Assembly (NCBI GenBank): GCA_016933675.1
Contig: JAFGAM010000046.1
Location: 1 to 59,008 of the forward strand
Reading direction: 5' to 3'
DNA: 59,008 bases
Source: Candidatus Anaeroferrophillacea bacterium
GTDB lineage: Bacteria > Desulfobacterota > Anaeroferrophillalia > Anaeroferrophillales > Anaeroferrophillaceae
Part shown: one piece after another, positions 36,777 to 47,124 of the stretch
Layout of the letters: each line of letters begins with the position of its first letter
Numbering within the stretch: the stretch's first letter is position 1
The notes under the pieces: generated by a model
What the model was told of the DNA's origin: nothing
Database searches by the model: none
Seen by the model: the letters and a program-made list of their open reading frames with translations, nothing else
Position numbers and translations under genes: made by a program

Positions 36777-37236
36777 CACGCAGTCGATTCACCCCGCCAG
36801 GGGTGTTGACCGCACCCGGCAGGGCGAAGGAGCGCGGCGTTCGGCGGCCTTCAGCCAGTTGCTTCAGCAGCAGCTTGCCGGAGCGGAGACGGCCGCCGGC
36901 CGGCGGGAGGTTACCGCTCCGCTGGCGGTGTTTCCGGTCCACGAGATCGACCGGATAAATGATCTGCCCAGTGGCAGCGACCTGCGTGAGCAGGGAATCG
37001 CCGATACCGAGAGGCTGATCGACCTGATGGATCGGTATCACCGGGTGCTGAAGGACGGCGATAGGGTGCCATTCGATACCAAAAAGTTGATCTCCGACAT
37101 GGAGCATGTTTCCCGGGAGATCATTGCCTACCTGCCGCAGCTACAGGAAAGCGGCAATCTCTACGACGTCATGCGTGACTCGGTGGTGCTGGCGCGGGTC
37201 GAGATCGAGAAATACGTTCGCGGTGATTATGGATAA
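36757..37236 (+). CDS. Hypothetical protein overlapping hisS
   Basis: A 159-residue soluble protein, Arg/Gln-rich at the N-terminus (residues 1-55, low complexity) and helical after that (DTERLIDLMDRYHRVLKDGD, KKLISDMEHVSREIIAYLPQ, VLARVEIEKYVRGDYG). No family recognised. The overlap with hisS and the 24-base gap to the next gene suggest an operon hisS-this gene-37260 gene. Helical content and size resemble small flagellar or chaperone-type proteins, but there is no specific evidence. Confidence 0.6.
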   Translation: MGVKITDTQSIHPARGVDRTRQGEGARRSAAFSQLLQQQLAGAETAAGRREVTAPLAVFPVHEIDRINDLPSGSDLREQGIADTERLIDLMDRYHRVLKDGDRVPFDTKKLISDMEHVSREIIAYLPQLQESGNLYDVMRDSVVLARVEIEKYVRGDYG

Positions 37237-37259
37237 CTGACAACCCGTTTCGGAGTAGC

Positions 37260-38705
37260 ATGCCGCTCTATTTTCCCCGGCGTTTTGTCGGCACGGGGTA
37301 CCATCGCCGCTACCGGGCGCTTGCGCCCGCGGATCGGGTGCGTCTGTTGCGCGAATTTGTCGGCGTGACCTATGAGCGGCGCTTTGTGTTCATCGGGAAA
37401 AACAAGAATAAACAGCGTTTTCGGGACAATATCAACCGTGCCGCCGAGCAGCTCGAGTGCCAGTTGCGTGTCGGCTGGCTGGTCTGGCGGCATCGGGACC
37501 AGCGTTTCCCCTATCTGAACCTCATCTTCCGTCACTACCTCTTCGGTTTTCTCGTGCAGCTGGTGCGTGGCCGGCGGTTTTCCAACCTGCCGGTATCCTG
37601 TGCCGAATGCTATCCCGCGACCCCGGTTCATCTGGCGGTGCTGCGCTGGATGAACCGCTACCGTGACCGCTGGGAGCCGTTGGTGCGGGATGCGGTCGGA
37701 CGGGCCGCCGACGCCGGCCTGCGGGACCTCTATCTGTATTGCCTCGCCGCGGTGGAGATCGGCCGGCAGGTTTTCGACCGGGAGTCCATGGCGGCAGTTG
37801 TAGATGAAATCGCCACCTGCCCCACGGGCGGGCGGACGCCACTGGGCGTCGAGATGGAGTTCAGCAACCTGGGGAAATACGCCACCATCGACAAGCGCTC
37901 CCGCGGCCGTGTTGCCGGCGATCCGTTTCGCAACATGGAGTACTACAGCGGCTACCGCCTGGCGGATGTCACCTGGCGGCTCGGCGGTTATGTCGACACC
38001 CATGTCCGTGGCCGCCGGCTGTTCACCTTGTCCCGTTTCGGTGGGTTCTTCGAGTATCCCCTTGTCCGGGTCGACTATCCCCGCAGCTATTCGCTGCCGT
38101 TGACCCGGGATGCCGGGATCGCGGCGGCGATGATCGGCGAGGTGGTGGAATTCGTTCGGGAGATCGAACCCCACAGTCTGCACGTAAATCTCGAACACCG
38201 CGGGCGGGGGGATCTGCGTCCGGAGCGCGATGATTATCTTTGTCTGCTTATGCTGGGGGGTGATCTCGGTCCCGACGAACGGGGCCGGATCGTCGAACGG
38301 CGGATGGCGGGCAACGAACTGCGGGGGGTCATTCAGCGGCGCCGGCACCTGTCGCTGTTTGACGAAACCCGTAAAGATGTGGTGGAATATTCCTTCGGGC
38401 GGTTATGGAAGCCCGGGACTCGTCCCTACAGCTATCAATCGCTGCTTATGGCGCTGAAGGGCTTCCAGCATGCCTACGACCTTGACCTGAGTTGCCGTGA
38501 CCAGGTGCAGCCGATGCTTTACTGGGCCCAGAACCCGCGGCCGCTGCCGGCGGCGGCCATTGACCGCTTTTCCGTCGCGGTGCAGCGGGGGCTGGAGCGG
38601 GAGGGGGGATATGACATCGGCACGATCCGGACTGCCGGCGGTCGTATTCGTGACGCGCTTGAATACTGGAACAGCTGGCTCGTGCGGGTGCGGCCGGCGC
38701 CGTAG
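37260..38705 (+). CDS. Unrecognised 481-aa protein with an amidoligase/glutamate-cysteine-ligase-like core (tentative)
   Basis: The N-terminal half (about 1-185) is basic, helical and unrecognised. The second half begins with PLGVEMEFSNLG (195-204), followed by WRLGGYVDTH, GGFFEYPLVRVDYP and SLHVNLEHRG (306-315). A G-x-E-x-E strand, a later E-Y-P stretch and an (S/L)-H-(V/I)-x-(V/L) strand in that order are typical of the carboxylate-amine ligase (glutamine synthetase/GCS-like) fold, including the putative amidoligase families. This is pattern matching, not proof. No signal peptide or membrane segment. Probably cotranscribed with hisS and the 36757 gene. If real, the substrate could be a peptide or cell-wall component. 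Confidence 0.55.
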   Translation: MPLYFPRRFVGTGYHRRYRALAPADRVRLLREFVGVTYERRFVFIGKNKNKQRFRDNINRAAEQLECQLRVGWLVWRHRDQRFPYLNLIFRHYLFGFLVQLVRGRRFSNLPVSCAECYPATPVHLAVLRWMNRYRDRWEPLVRDAVGRAADAGLRDLYLYCLAAVEIGRQVFDRESMAAVVDEIATCPTGGRTPLGVEMEFSNLGKYATIDKRSRGRVAGDPFRNMEYYSGYRLADVTWRLGGYVDTHVRGRRLFTLSRFGGFFEYPLVRVDYPRSYSLPLTRDAGIAAAMIGEVVEFVREIEPHSLHVNLEHRGRGDLRPERDDYLCLLMLGGDLGPDERGRIVERRMAGNELRGVIQRRRHLSLFDETRKDVVEYSFGRLWKPGTRPYSYQSLLMALKGFQHAYDLDLSCRDQVQPMLYWAQNPRPLPAAAIDRFSVAVQRGLEREGGYDIGTIRTAGGRIRDALEYWNSWLVRVRPAP

Positions 38706-38845
38706 CCATGCCCTCCGGCGTCGGTGCGCCGCCCAGGCCGGGAAGCACCGCGAATCCGGTGCGTTTACGGGGGATGCCGTTTTGGCGCATACCGGCGGCA
38801 GCTGTTGCGGTGGTATCCCGTAGTGTCCGGTATGCCGGTTGCGAC

Positions 38846-39187
38846 TCAATCATCAGCGGGTCAGGCTCGGTGCCGGCATCGCGATTCCTGCATTTCCACC
38901 TGACTTACAGGTAACGTAACGCTGAGTGCCTGGTCTGCAAAGGTATATGCTTTTACCTGTAAGTGACGTTTGCCGGGTTCAGCGCGCAGGTACCTGATGA
39001 TGAATCGCTGCCGCGGGCAGCGTGGGGCGCTGACTCCACTGAGGCTGCCAAGCTTGCCCCTCCAACGGAGCCGGTGTATGCGCGCCGCCCACCGGAATTT
39101 TTTGCCGAAATGCGAGCTGAATCGTACCTCACCATCCCCGCTGAGCGGGAAAGCATGCGGCAATGATCATCCCGGACATTGTTGGGT
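38846..39187 (+). repeat. Dispersed repeat R3, direct copy carrying an R2 insertion
   Basis: R3 is recognised by matching the reverse strand of 52634-52862. Shared blocks are CAGCGGGTCAGGCTCGGTGC at the left, and GGAATTTTTTGCCGAAATGC, GCTGAATCGTACCTCAC and ATGATCATCCCGGACATTGT at the right. In this copy the two halves are separated by the R2 element at 38897-39034, which is absent from the other copy. The 38706-39224 gap holds these repeats and no gene. Confidence 0.6.
38897..39034 (+). repeat. Dispersed repeat R2, best-preserved copy
   Basis: It begins with an inverted pair CTTACAGGTAA (38903-38913) and TTACCTGTAAG (38952-38962) enclosing CTGCAAAGGTATATGC. Then come TGACGTTTGCCGGGTTCAGC, CCTGATGATGAATCG and the hairpin CGCTGCC-GCG-GGCAGCG (39006-39022), ending TGGGGCGCTGAC. 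Other copies are near 15090, 15219 and 46803. Confidence 0.65.
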
Positions 39188-39224
39188 TTAATCAGCTCTC
39201 GGTGCCCGGCCGGCAGCACCGGCC

Positions 39225-39938
39225 TCAGGAAAAGTTGTTCGTGTGCTTACGGCGATTGGCCCGGCAGAGATGGGCGTTTTTACAGAACCGGGAACAAGCG
39301 GCGGATTCGTGCCAGTTGTCGGCCAGCGGCTGATCGGGGGTACACAGAACCGGTTCGATGCTGACATGTTTCCGTTCCGGGTTCCGGCGCATGCGATTGA
39401 ACCAGGTGAGCAGGGAAATGCGCCGGCGGTGGGAGGGGGGCGGCGTCTCGGAAAATAGCCGCCAGTTGCCGCAGGAGATGAAAAGCTCCTCCCGGTGGCT
39501 GGGTGACAGGTGTTCCAGAGGATAGGTATAGACCCAGGCGTCGCTTTCCTCATAGCGGTTGGCATCCCCCATTGGCGAGATGACCTCGCTGACGACCGGC
39601 AGCCGGCGGCGGATGTAGACGCTGCGTTGCCGGTTGTCAGGGGCGTAGCCTTCCAGTTGGTCGAGAACCTTCATGATGCGCACGGGGTTGCGGAAGGTCA
39701 TCAGTTCGCCCACTACCAGGTCCGGGCAGTCTTCCAGATAGATAAGTCCGGGGAAGCCCATGGGCAGGTGGTAAAGGAAGCCCCGGCAATAGGCCGGTTG
39801 CACGGTGAGTACGTGCCGCCTGATGAAGCGGTTGAAGTTTCTGAATCGCTGCATCAGGCTGCCGTAGACAAAGAAATATGGCGTTTCGGCGATCGCCGCC
39901 TGGCGCAGAAGGGCGAGATTCTTCAACCGTTGACGCAC
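39225..39938 (-). CDS. Gamma-glutamylcyclotransferase-like (AIG2/ChaC fold) protein with C-terminal Cys cluster
   Basis: A 237-residue protein. YFFVYGSLMQRF near residue 21 is the substrate-binding signature of the gamma-glutamylcyclotransferase fold, followed by RGFLYHLPMGFPGLIYLEDC, GELMTFRN and LDQLEGYAPDN, where the Glu in LEGY is the catalytic position of the family. The C-terminal 70 residues add a Cys/His stretch (LCTPDQPLADNWHE, ACSRFCKNAHLC) that may bind metal. It would release 5-oxoproline from gamma-glutamyl compounds, or act on an unknown gamma-glutamylamine. Alone on the minus strand. Confidence 0.75.
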   Translation of the reverse strand: MRQRLKNLALLRQAAIAETPYFFVYGSLMQRFRNFNRFIRRHVLTVQPAYCRGFLYHLPMGFPGLIYLEDCPDLVVGELMTFRNPVRIMKVLDQLEGYAPDNRQRSVYIRRRLPVVSEVISPMGDANRYEESDAWVYTYPLEHLSPSHREELFISCGNWRLFSETPPPSHRRRISLLTWFNRMRRNPERKHVSIEPVLCTPDQPLADNWHESAACSRFCKNAHLCRANRRKHTNNFS

Positions 39939-40086
39939 TGCCTCGGTCCTCTTCCCGGGCGTTGTTTGCGGGCCGGGATCATGGGGTGATGTCGGAACGG
40001 CAGGTTTTTCTTCCCCTAGGGCGGAGAATATGGCCCGGTGGGCGGAGCATACGGCCCGTGGTGAAAGGGAAAATCATGCCGTGCCT

Positions 40087-40248
40087 TCAGCGCGGCAATT
40101 CGCTGCCGTCTCCCGCGGTTGCTGGCATCATCCCCTGCTGTTCAAGGTGCCTGACCATGTTCAGCCGTTCCCGTTGGTCCAGATGGTGCAAGTACAATGG
40201 CGACAGGAGCAGTGTTTCGATGATCTCTTTTCGGCGGGCGGGGAACAT
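40087..40248 (-). CDS. Small conserved-looking protein, 53 aa
   Basis: A minus-strand frame from ATG 40248 to TGA at 40087 encodes MFPARRKEIIETLLLSPLY, then HHLDQRERLNMVRHLEQQGM and a short tail. GGAGG lies 8 bases upstream of this ATG (a second ATG at 40254 is too close to it). The sequence is amphipathic with two helices and normal codon use, and it resembles short proteins in related anaerobes, though I cannot name a family. Function unknown. Confidence 0.5.
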   Translation of the reverse strand: MFPARRKEIIETLLLSPLYLHHLDQRERLNMVRHLEQQGMMPATAGDGSELPR

Positions 40249-40598
40249 TATCATTGCCTCCCATGTTACCGCAAGTTAAAATCGGGTTGTCAATGAACCG
40301 CCGGCAATACGGCACGTTCGTTAAGATCGTTTCGCAATGATCATGCCGTAAAATCCAGCGTCAGCTGGAGGTGTATCGATGGCGGCCGGCGGGGGCATGG
40401 AGGTGCCGGCGGCGACAAGTCGTTGTGTCATTACCGTTGTTGGCCTTTAAAGCGGTAAAAAATTACTAATATGCGAGAATTTATGCCCTTCATTTTTTGC
40501 TGTTGTTCCCGGTCAGCCACCGGTTTCGTACCGTTGCGCCGCCCCGCTGCCGGTTGGTATCGGTGCCGATGGTGTGGCGGACAACGGAGATTGTCGTG
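40249..40598. other. Intergenic region between divergent small genes
   Basis: About 350 bases. An AT-rich stretch at 40430-40500 (GTAAAAAATTACTAATATGC) probably contains the promoter of the FlhB-like gene. No hairpin with T-run and no repeat copy was recognised. Confidence 0.35.
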
Positions 40599-40913
40599 AT
40601 GCCGCCGAATGATGGCGGGGCTTCCGGCGCCGGGCCCCGATTTGCCGCCGCGTTGCGTTATGATCGGGAGAAGCACCGCGCGCCGTTGATGGTCGCCAAG
40701 GGCGCCGGTGACATCGCCGAGCGCATCATTGCGCTGGCGCGTGAGCACGGAATCCCCATCAAGGATGATCCCGCTCTGGTGCAGGTACTGATGAAACTCG
40801 ATCTCAACCGGGAGATACCTCCGGAACTCTACCAGGCGGTCGCTGAAATTCTTGCGTTGATCTATCGTGCCGACGAGTCGTTCCGGGGCTCCCGGGCGTC
40901 ATCCCCGTTCTGA
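40599..40913 (+). CDS. Stand-alone FlhB C-terminal domain protein
   Basis: A 104-residue protein equal to the cytoplasmic C-terminal domain of FlhB/YscU: AALRYDREKHRAPLMVAKGA, DIAERIIALAREHGIPIKDD, LVQVLMKLDLNREIPPELYQ and AVAEILALIYR. The NPTH autocleavage site of full-length FlhB is replaced by the RYD start, as in other FlhB-like small proteins. In full-length FlhB the domain controls export substrate switching; the role of the free domain is less clear. CGGAGA lies 8 bases before ATG 40599. No other flagellar gene is in the window. Confidence 0.85.
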   Translation: MPPNDGGASGAGPRFAAALRYDREKHRAPLMVAKGAGDIAERIIALAREHGIPIKDDPALVQVLMKLDLNREIPPELYQAVAEILALIYRADESFRGSRASSPF

Positions 40914-41223
40914 AGACCGACAGCCTTCCCCGCCATTTATGCCGACGGTTCCCTAACCCCGGTATCGTCGTCGTTGCCTGCATGTTCGCCCGCCCGCCGC
41001 CTGCCGGCTGATGGTCATCAGCCGCCATCTATGATGGCTTCGTAAAAGGCTTCGTAACAACTACATCTTCTTCGTTGCGCTGCAAGTCGGGTCGTTCGAC
41101 GTATTTCCCCGGATGCCTCATTTTCCGGGGAAGGAAGCGTCGTGAAAACGGAGCCGCGGCCTGAGAGTACCCGGTGCCGTTCCACTTTAGCCGCCGATTG
41201 GCGGTCGTTCAGTCTCATCCCCC
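40914..41223. repeat. Intergenic region with R1 copy 5
   Basis: R1 copy 5 covers about 41030-41135: GATGGCTTCGTAAAAGGCTT, CTTCGTTGCGCTGCAAGTCG, GGTCGTTCGACGTA and TGCCTCATTTTCCGGG. It best preserves the left half of R1. Nothing else was recognised. Confidence 0.5.
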
Positions 41224-41251
41224 TTGACAACCAGACAACGCGCATTATTTT
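41224..41251 (+). promoter_or_regulatory. Putative promoter of the hsp20-hsp20-clpB operon
   Basis: TTGACA (41224-41229), a 16-base spacer and TATTTT (41246-41251), about 140 bases before the first hsp20 gene. The boxes are sigma-70-like; no sigma-32 CCCCAT -10 box or CIRCE element was seen. Confidence 0.5.
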
Positions 41252-41390
41252 TACATCTGTAGGCGACAGGTTGCCTCGCGGCGGCGGTGCCGGACTGACC
41301 GGCTGCGGGCGCGGCCCCGCCGTATCGATTTCGATGCTGCGGCATCACGGGCGGTGTTGCCGGTTTTCCGGGACGGGAGGGAATGAGAAG

Positions 41391-41813
41391 ATGCTGGTAC
41401 GGATATGGCGTGAAGCGGGGTTGCCGGAAGGTGAGGCGGAATTGCAGCCACCGCTCGAGGTGATTGAAGGCCCCGGCGGCTACCGCCTGCTGATCGCCCT
41501 TCCGGGGGTGGATCATGAACTGATCAGAATCGAGGTGCTGGAACGGGTGCTGACGGTTTCCGGTGAACGTCGCCGACCGGCCCTGGAAGACGAGGAGCGG
41601 CTGGTGATGACGAACCAGGAGTACGGCCGTTTTCGGCGGCGGCTGCGCTTGCCCGCGGAGGCCGATCCGGAAAAAATTTCGGCCGGGTTCAGTCATGGAA
41701 TGTTGGAGATCTCCGTCGGGCGGACGGCGAGTCCGCCGGCGCGCCGAATCCCGGTGGAGATCATGGCCGTACCGGAGCGCGGGGTGCCGGCCGAAATCGG
41801 TGGCGGTGAGTGA
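41391..41813 (+). CDS. Small heat shock protein, Hsp20 family (first copy)
   Basis: A 140-residue alpha-crystallin-domain chaperone: PPLEVIEGPGGYRLLIALPG at the start of the domain, VLTVSGERRRP, YGRFRRRLRLPAEADPEKIS and the conserved HGMLEISVGR end. It holds unfolding proteins in an ATP-independent way for refolding by ClpB/DnaK. Start ATG 41391 after GGGAGGG. More divergent from consensus than the second copy. Confidence 0.88.
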   Translation: MLVRIWREAGLPEGEAELQPPLEVIEGPGGYRLLIALPGVDHELIRIEVLERVLTVSGERRRPALEDEERLVMTNQEYGRFRRRLRLPAEADPEKISAGFSHGMLEISVGRTASPPARRIPVEIMAVPERGVPAEIGGGE

Positions 41814-41916
41814 CCCCGAGAAGGCTGCCGGTTTGCGGCCCGCCGATGACGCGACGGTCAAGGGTTTGGCGCCCGATACATGCACCATCAACCTGTGGCA
41901 ACAGAAGGAGGATTCG

Positions 41917-42363
41917 ATGGCACTGGTAAAATGGACCCCGTTTCGCGATCTGATGACCATTCAGGACCAGATCAACCGGCTGTTCGACGACAGTCTTTCC
42001 AGCCGCGTGGAGGAGAAGGGCCTCAGGGCGATTGCCTGGCAGCCGCTGGTGGACGTCTATGAGGACGGCCAGCAGATTGTCATCAAGGCGGAATTGCCCG
42101 AGGTGGAGGAGAAGGACATCCAGGTTGACCTGGAGAACAATACCCTGACCCTCAAGGGCGAACGCAAGCTGGAGAAGGAGGAAAAGCGTGACAACTACCA
42201 TCGGGTGGAGCGCTTCTACGGTTCCTTCCAACGCAGCTTCGATCTGCCGGGCACCGTCGATCAGGCCGGTATCAAGGCGACCTACGACAAGGGGGTGCTC
42301 AAGGTCACCATGCCCAAGAGGGAAGAGGTGAAGCCGAAGAAGGTGGCCATCGAGGTCAAGTAG
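41917..42363 (+). CDS. Small heat shock protein, Hsp20 family (second copy)
   Basis: A 148-residue alpha-crystallin-domain protein of the common class A type: WTPFRDLMTIQDQINRLFDD N-terminal arm, DVYEDGQQIVIKAELPEVEE, NNTLTLKGERK, YHRVERFYGSFQRSFDLPG, YDKGVLKVTMPK and an IEV C-terminal motif that mediates oligomer contacts. AAGGAGG lies 6 bases before ATG 41917. Middle gene of hsp20-hsp20-clpB, a functional set for holding and disaggregating proteins. Confidence 0.95.
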   Translation: MALVKWTPFRDLMTIQDQINRLFDDSLSSRVEEKGLRAIAWQPLVDVYEDGQQIVIKAELPEVEEKDIQVDLENNTLTLKGERKLEKEEKRDNYHRVERFYGSFQRSFDLPGTVDQAGIKATYDKGVLKVTMPKREEVKPKKVAIEVK

Positions 42364-42523
42364 GACGGGGTCACCGCGTTCTGCGGCAACGGATTGGGGA
42401 GGGCGGCGGCACTCCCCTTTTCCATGCCCGCTTTTCGCCGGTTGCTTGTGGTGCCGCCGTTGCTGCCGATGATGCGGGCAGGGATTGGATGTCTGTTTTT
42501 TCTCTGAAGGAGCGGTGTGATTC

Positions 42524-45145
<2,622 letters not shown>

Positions 45146-45510
45146 AGTTCCCTGGCGGCCTGCCGGGGCCGGGGAGATGCGTGCGTGGCCCGTGCGGGTG
45201 AGCCGATTCCCGGCCGGCAGGTTGGTGAGCCTGCCGGCCCTTGTAAGATGGAACGTTTGATGCTACAGTGCGGCGATTTTGATGATGTTGTAAAAAGCCT
45301 GTTTTGGCCATTTACCGTTATTCCCGCACATGCGGGAGTCCGGTTTATTCAATCATTTATGGAGTTGGATTCCCGCCGGCGCGGAATGCGGCCGCGTTCC
45401 GCGTCGGGGAAACTGGCCTGCCGCGCCTGCCGTGCGGGGGGGATATCCGCGGGCTGAAGACGATGGCGCCGGACTGGTTGCGAAGCCGGCATATTTTACG
45501 GGAGTGACGG
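45146..45510. other. Intergenic region with hairpin and degenerate repeats
   Basis: A 10-bp stem GGCCGGCAGG/CCTGCCGGCC with an 8-base loop (45212-45239) lies 66 bases after clpB and may be its terminator, although only TTG follows. At 45290-45400 there are degenerate blocks of the widespread ATTCCCGC/GCGGGA type (TTATTCCCGCACATGCGGGA; GATTCCCGCCGGCGCGGAAT). No gene seen. Confidence 0.4.
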
Positions 45511-45798
45511 ATGAACGCCGAACATGTCGACGACCTGACCGTGGCCTACGAGGAGGACGGTATCGAACTGGTGCGGGAACTGGACAAGCAGGTGCTGTCG
45601 AAGGGTGCCTGGGCGACGGTGATCTACCGTTACCGTGAGTGGAACCCCCGTACGGAGGACTTTGGCCCGGAAAAATACACCATCCGCCGCTACCAGAAGC
45701 GTTCTGGCGTTTACCAGCAGAAGTCCAAATTCAATATTTCCAGCCGTGACCAGGCGCGGGCGATCATCGACGCCCTCGAGCGCTGGACCGTCGCATAG
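45511..45798 (+). CDS. Conserved hypothetical protein, 95 aa
   Basis: A small acidic-basic protein: YEEDGIELVRELDKQVLSKG, AWATVIYRYREWNP, DFGPEKYTIRRYQKRSGVYQ and QKSKFNISSRDQARAIIDAL. It looks like a compact beta-rich domain, with a pattern (YREW-x-P, FGPEK, SKFNISS, QA-x-x-I) that I associate with a short conserved protein of Desulfuromonas-like bacteria, but no function is known to me. ATG 45511 follows GGGAGTGACGG. Confidence 0.7.
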   Translation: MNAEHVDDLTVAYEEDGIELVRELDKQVLSKGAWATVIYRYREWNPRTEDFGPEKYTIRRYQKRSGVYQQKSKFNISSRDQARAIIDALERWTVA

Positions 45799-46105
45799 AG
45801 GTTTCTCCTGAAACAATTCCCGTGCTTCTTCGTTGCCTGCCGGTGCGGGTGCTGCACCCCCCCGGGTTGCTTAACGCCCACCGACGGCGCCTGCCCCTGG
45901 TAATGAAGTGCCGTGAATCCGGGGTTGTTACTGGTCCATCATCTTTCAGCGTCGCGACCACGACGCAGAAACCGAGCCGCCGGCACCGCGGCCGGCCCGC
46001 TGAGGACGGTGTCCCACTTTGCGGGGTGTGGCGGGCGGGTTCACCGATCCGAGCAGGGCGGCGTGTGAAGGTGAAAAGTCAGGCAGTCGAGCGGGGATTT
46101 GGACG
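45799..46105. other. Intergenic region with a possible degenerate R3 fragment
   Basis: 307 bases. At about 45945-46005 the sequence (CGCCGGCACCGCGGCCGGCC, CCGCTGAGGA) partly matches the R3 end near 52815-52850 (TGCCGGCACCGGGCCTGACC, CCGCTGAGGA). The match is short and may be chance. Otherwise nothing recognisable. Confidence 0.3.
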
Positions 46106-46747
46106 ATGATCACGCGGGTGCTGAATATAACCGCCGTGAAACGGGACCTGCTGCGGCTGGTGGATGCGGATGCTCCCGACGTGGTTGTTACCCGGGGCGG
46201 TGAACCGGTTGGGCGGTTGTTGCCCGGCGTCCAGCCGGAAGTGGAGCCGCGGCGGCCGGCGCTCGTGGTCCTTGGTGCCAAACCCTGTGAGCCGGCGGTG
46301 CGGGAAGCGTGTTGCCGGAGCATCCGCAGGGTGGCTTCCCGTTTTTCGTGTCTGGTGTGGGTCCACGGCGGCGAAACCGCGGCGTACCCGGACGAGATAG
46401 CCGATCTCGACATCCTCGCGGTGGAGACGGAAAAGACCGGCCAACCCATCATTACCTCGCTGAAGGCTGGACTTTCCTGCCTGCCGGCGGCGGGCGGCGG
46501 CTGGTTCATGTACCTGTTTCTCAACCGCCCGGTGCCGCCGACGGAGATTGCCTCCCTGCTGGACGGCATTCCGGATGCCGCGGCGAAGGGGCGGGGTATC
46601 GTGGTGCCGTTGCGGGCCGGCAGTCCCGGTCATCCGCTGATCTTTTCCCTCCGTTACAAGCCGCTCATCATGGGTACCCGCAAGGAGCTGGGGGTGCCCT
46701 ACATCATCCGCCGGCATCGGGATGATATCTTTTTCATCTCCCTGTAA
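46106..46747 (+). CDS. Degenerate MocA/MobA-like nucleotidyltransferase with a Phd-like N-terminus
   Basis: Residues 1-45 (ITAVKRDLLRLVDADAPDVV, VTRGGEPVGRLLP) resemble the N-terminal half of Phd/YefM antitoxins. The rest follows the MocA/MobA nucleotidyltransferase plan: an ALVVLGA strand, SLKAGLSCLP, WFMYLFLNRPVPPTEIASLL, then IVVPLRAGSPGHPLIFS and a RRHRDDI end. The first nucleotide-binding loop of true MocA (LAAGxSxRMGxxK) is missing, so catalysis is doubtful. MocA-type enzymes transfer CMP or GMP to molybdopterin. Start ATG 46106; GGGGA lies 7 bases upstream. It precedes the NTPase-membrane fusion and the DUF364 gene on the same strand. Confidence 0.6.
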   Translation: MITRVLNITAVKRDLLRLVDADAPDVVVTRGGEPVGRLLPGVQPEVEPRRPALVVLGAKPCEPAVREACCRSIRRVASRFSCLVWVHGGETAAYPDEIADLDILAVETEKTGQPIITSLKAGLSCLPAAGGGWFMYLFLNRPVPPTEIASLLDGIPDAAAKGRGIVVPLRAGSPGHPLIFSLRYKPLIMGTRKELGVPYIIRRHRDDIFFISL

Positions 46748-47124
46748 AGGCCGCATCCAGCATCCGGAATGCAGCATGCGGGAGGGGTACCCCCCTGTCT
46801 CCTGACTCCTGCCAACCAACTTCACGCTAAGTACCTGATCTGCAAAGGTATGTTCTTTTGCCTGTAAATACAGGGGCGAGGGACGAGGGGTTAGGGGCGA
46901 GACAGCGGTGGCTTTCACTCGCCCCTCGCATCTCGCCCCTCGCTACCGCTTCCAAGACGTTTGGGTGGTTCAGCGTGAAGCTGCCTGATGATGAATCGCT
47001 GCCGTGGGTAGGGTGGGGAGCTGCCTTCTCTTGCCTTACGGATATTTCCATTGACAGCCGTCCGCTCTTTGTGCATTGTGGTGGTCATGAAAGTGAAGGC
47101 AACTTCGGGGTCAAAGGAGCGGGG
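46748..47124. repeat. R2 repeat copy interrupted by a GC-rich inverted repeat
   Basis: R2 left half is at 46803-46870 (TTCACGCTAAGTACCTGATC, TGCAAAGGTATGTTCTTTTG) and right half at about 46960-47016 (GGTTCAGCGTGAAGCTGCCT, GATGATGAATCGCTGCC). Between them, 46870-46950 is a set of GGGGCGAG repeats facing CTCGCCCC repeats, forming a large potential hairpin. The reading frame of the next gene is open back to 46858 through this repeat, which is why a start inside it is rejected. Confidence 0.6.

Noticed and set aside
46858-47124. Upstream extension of the NTPase-membrane gene
   Set aside because: The open frame runs through an R2 repeat and a GC-rich inverted repeat; the first good ribosome binding site and start are at 47125.
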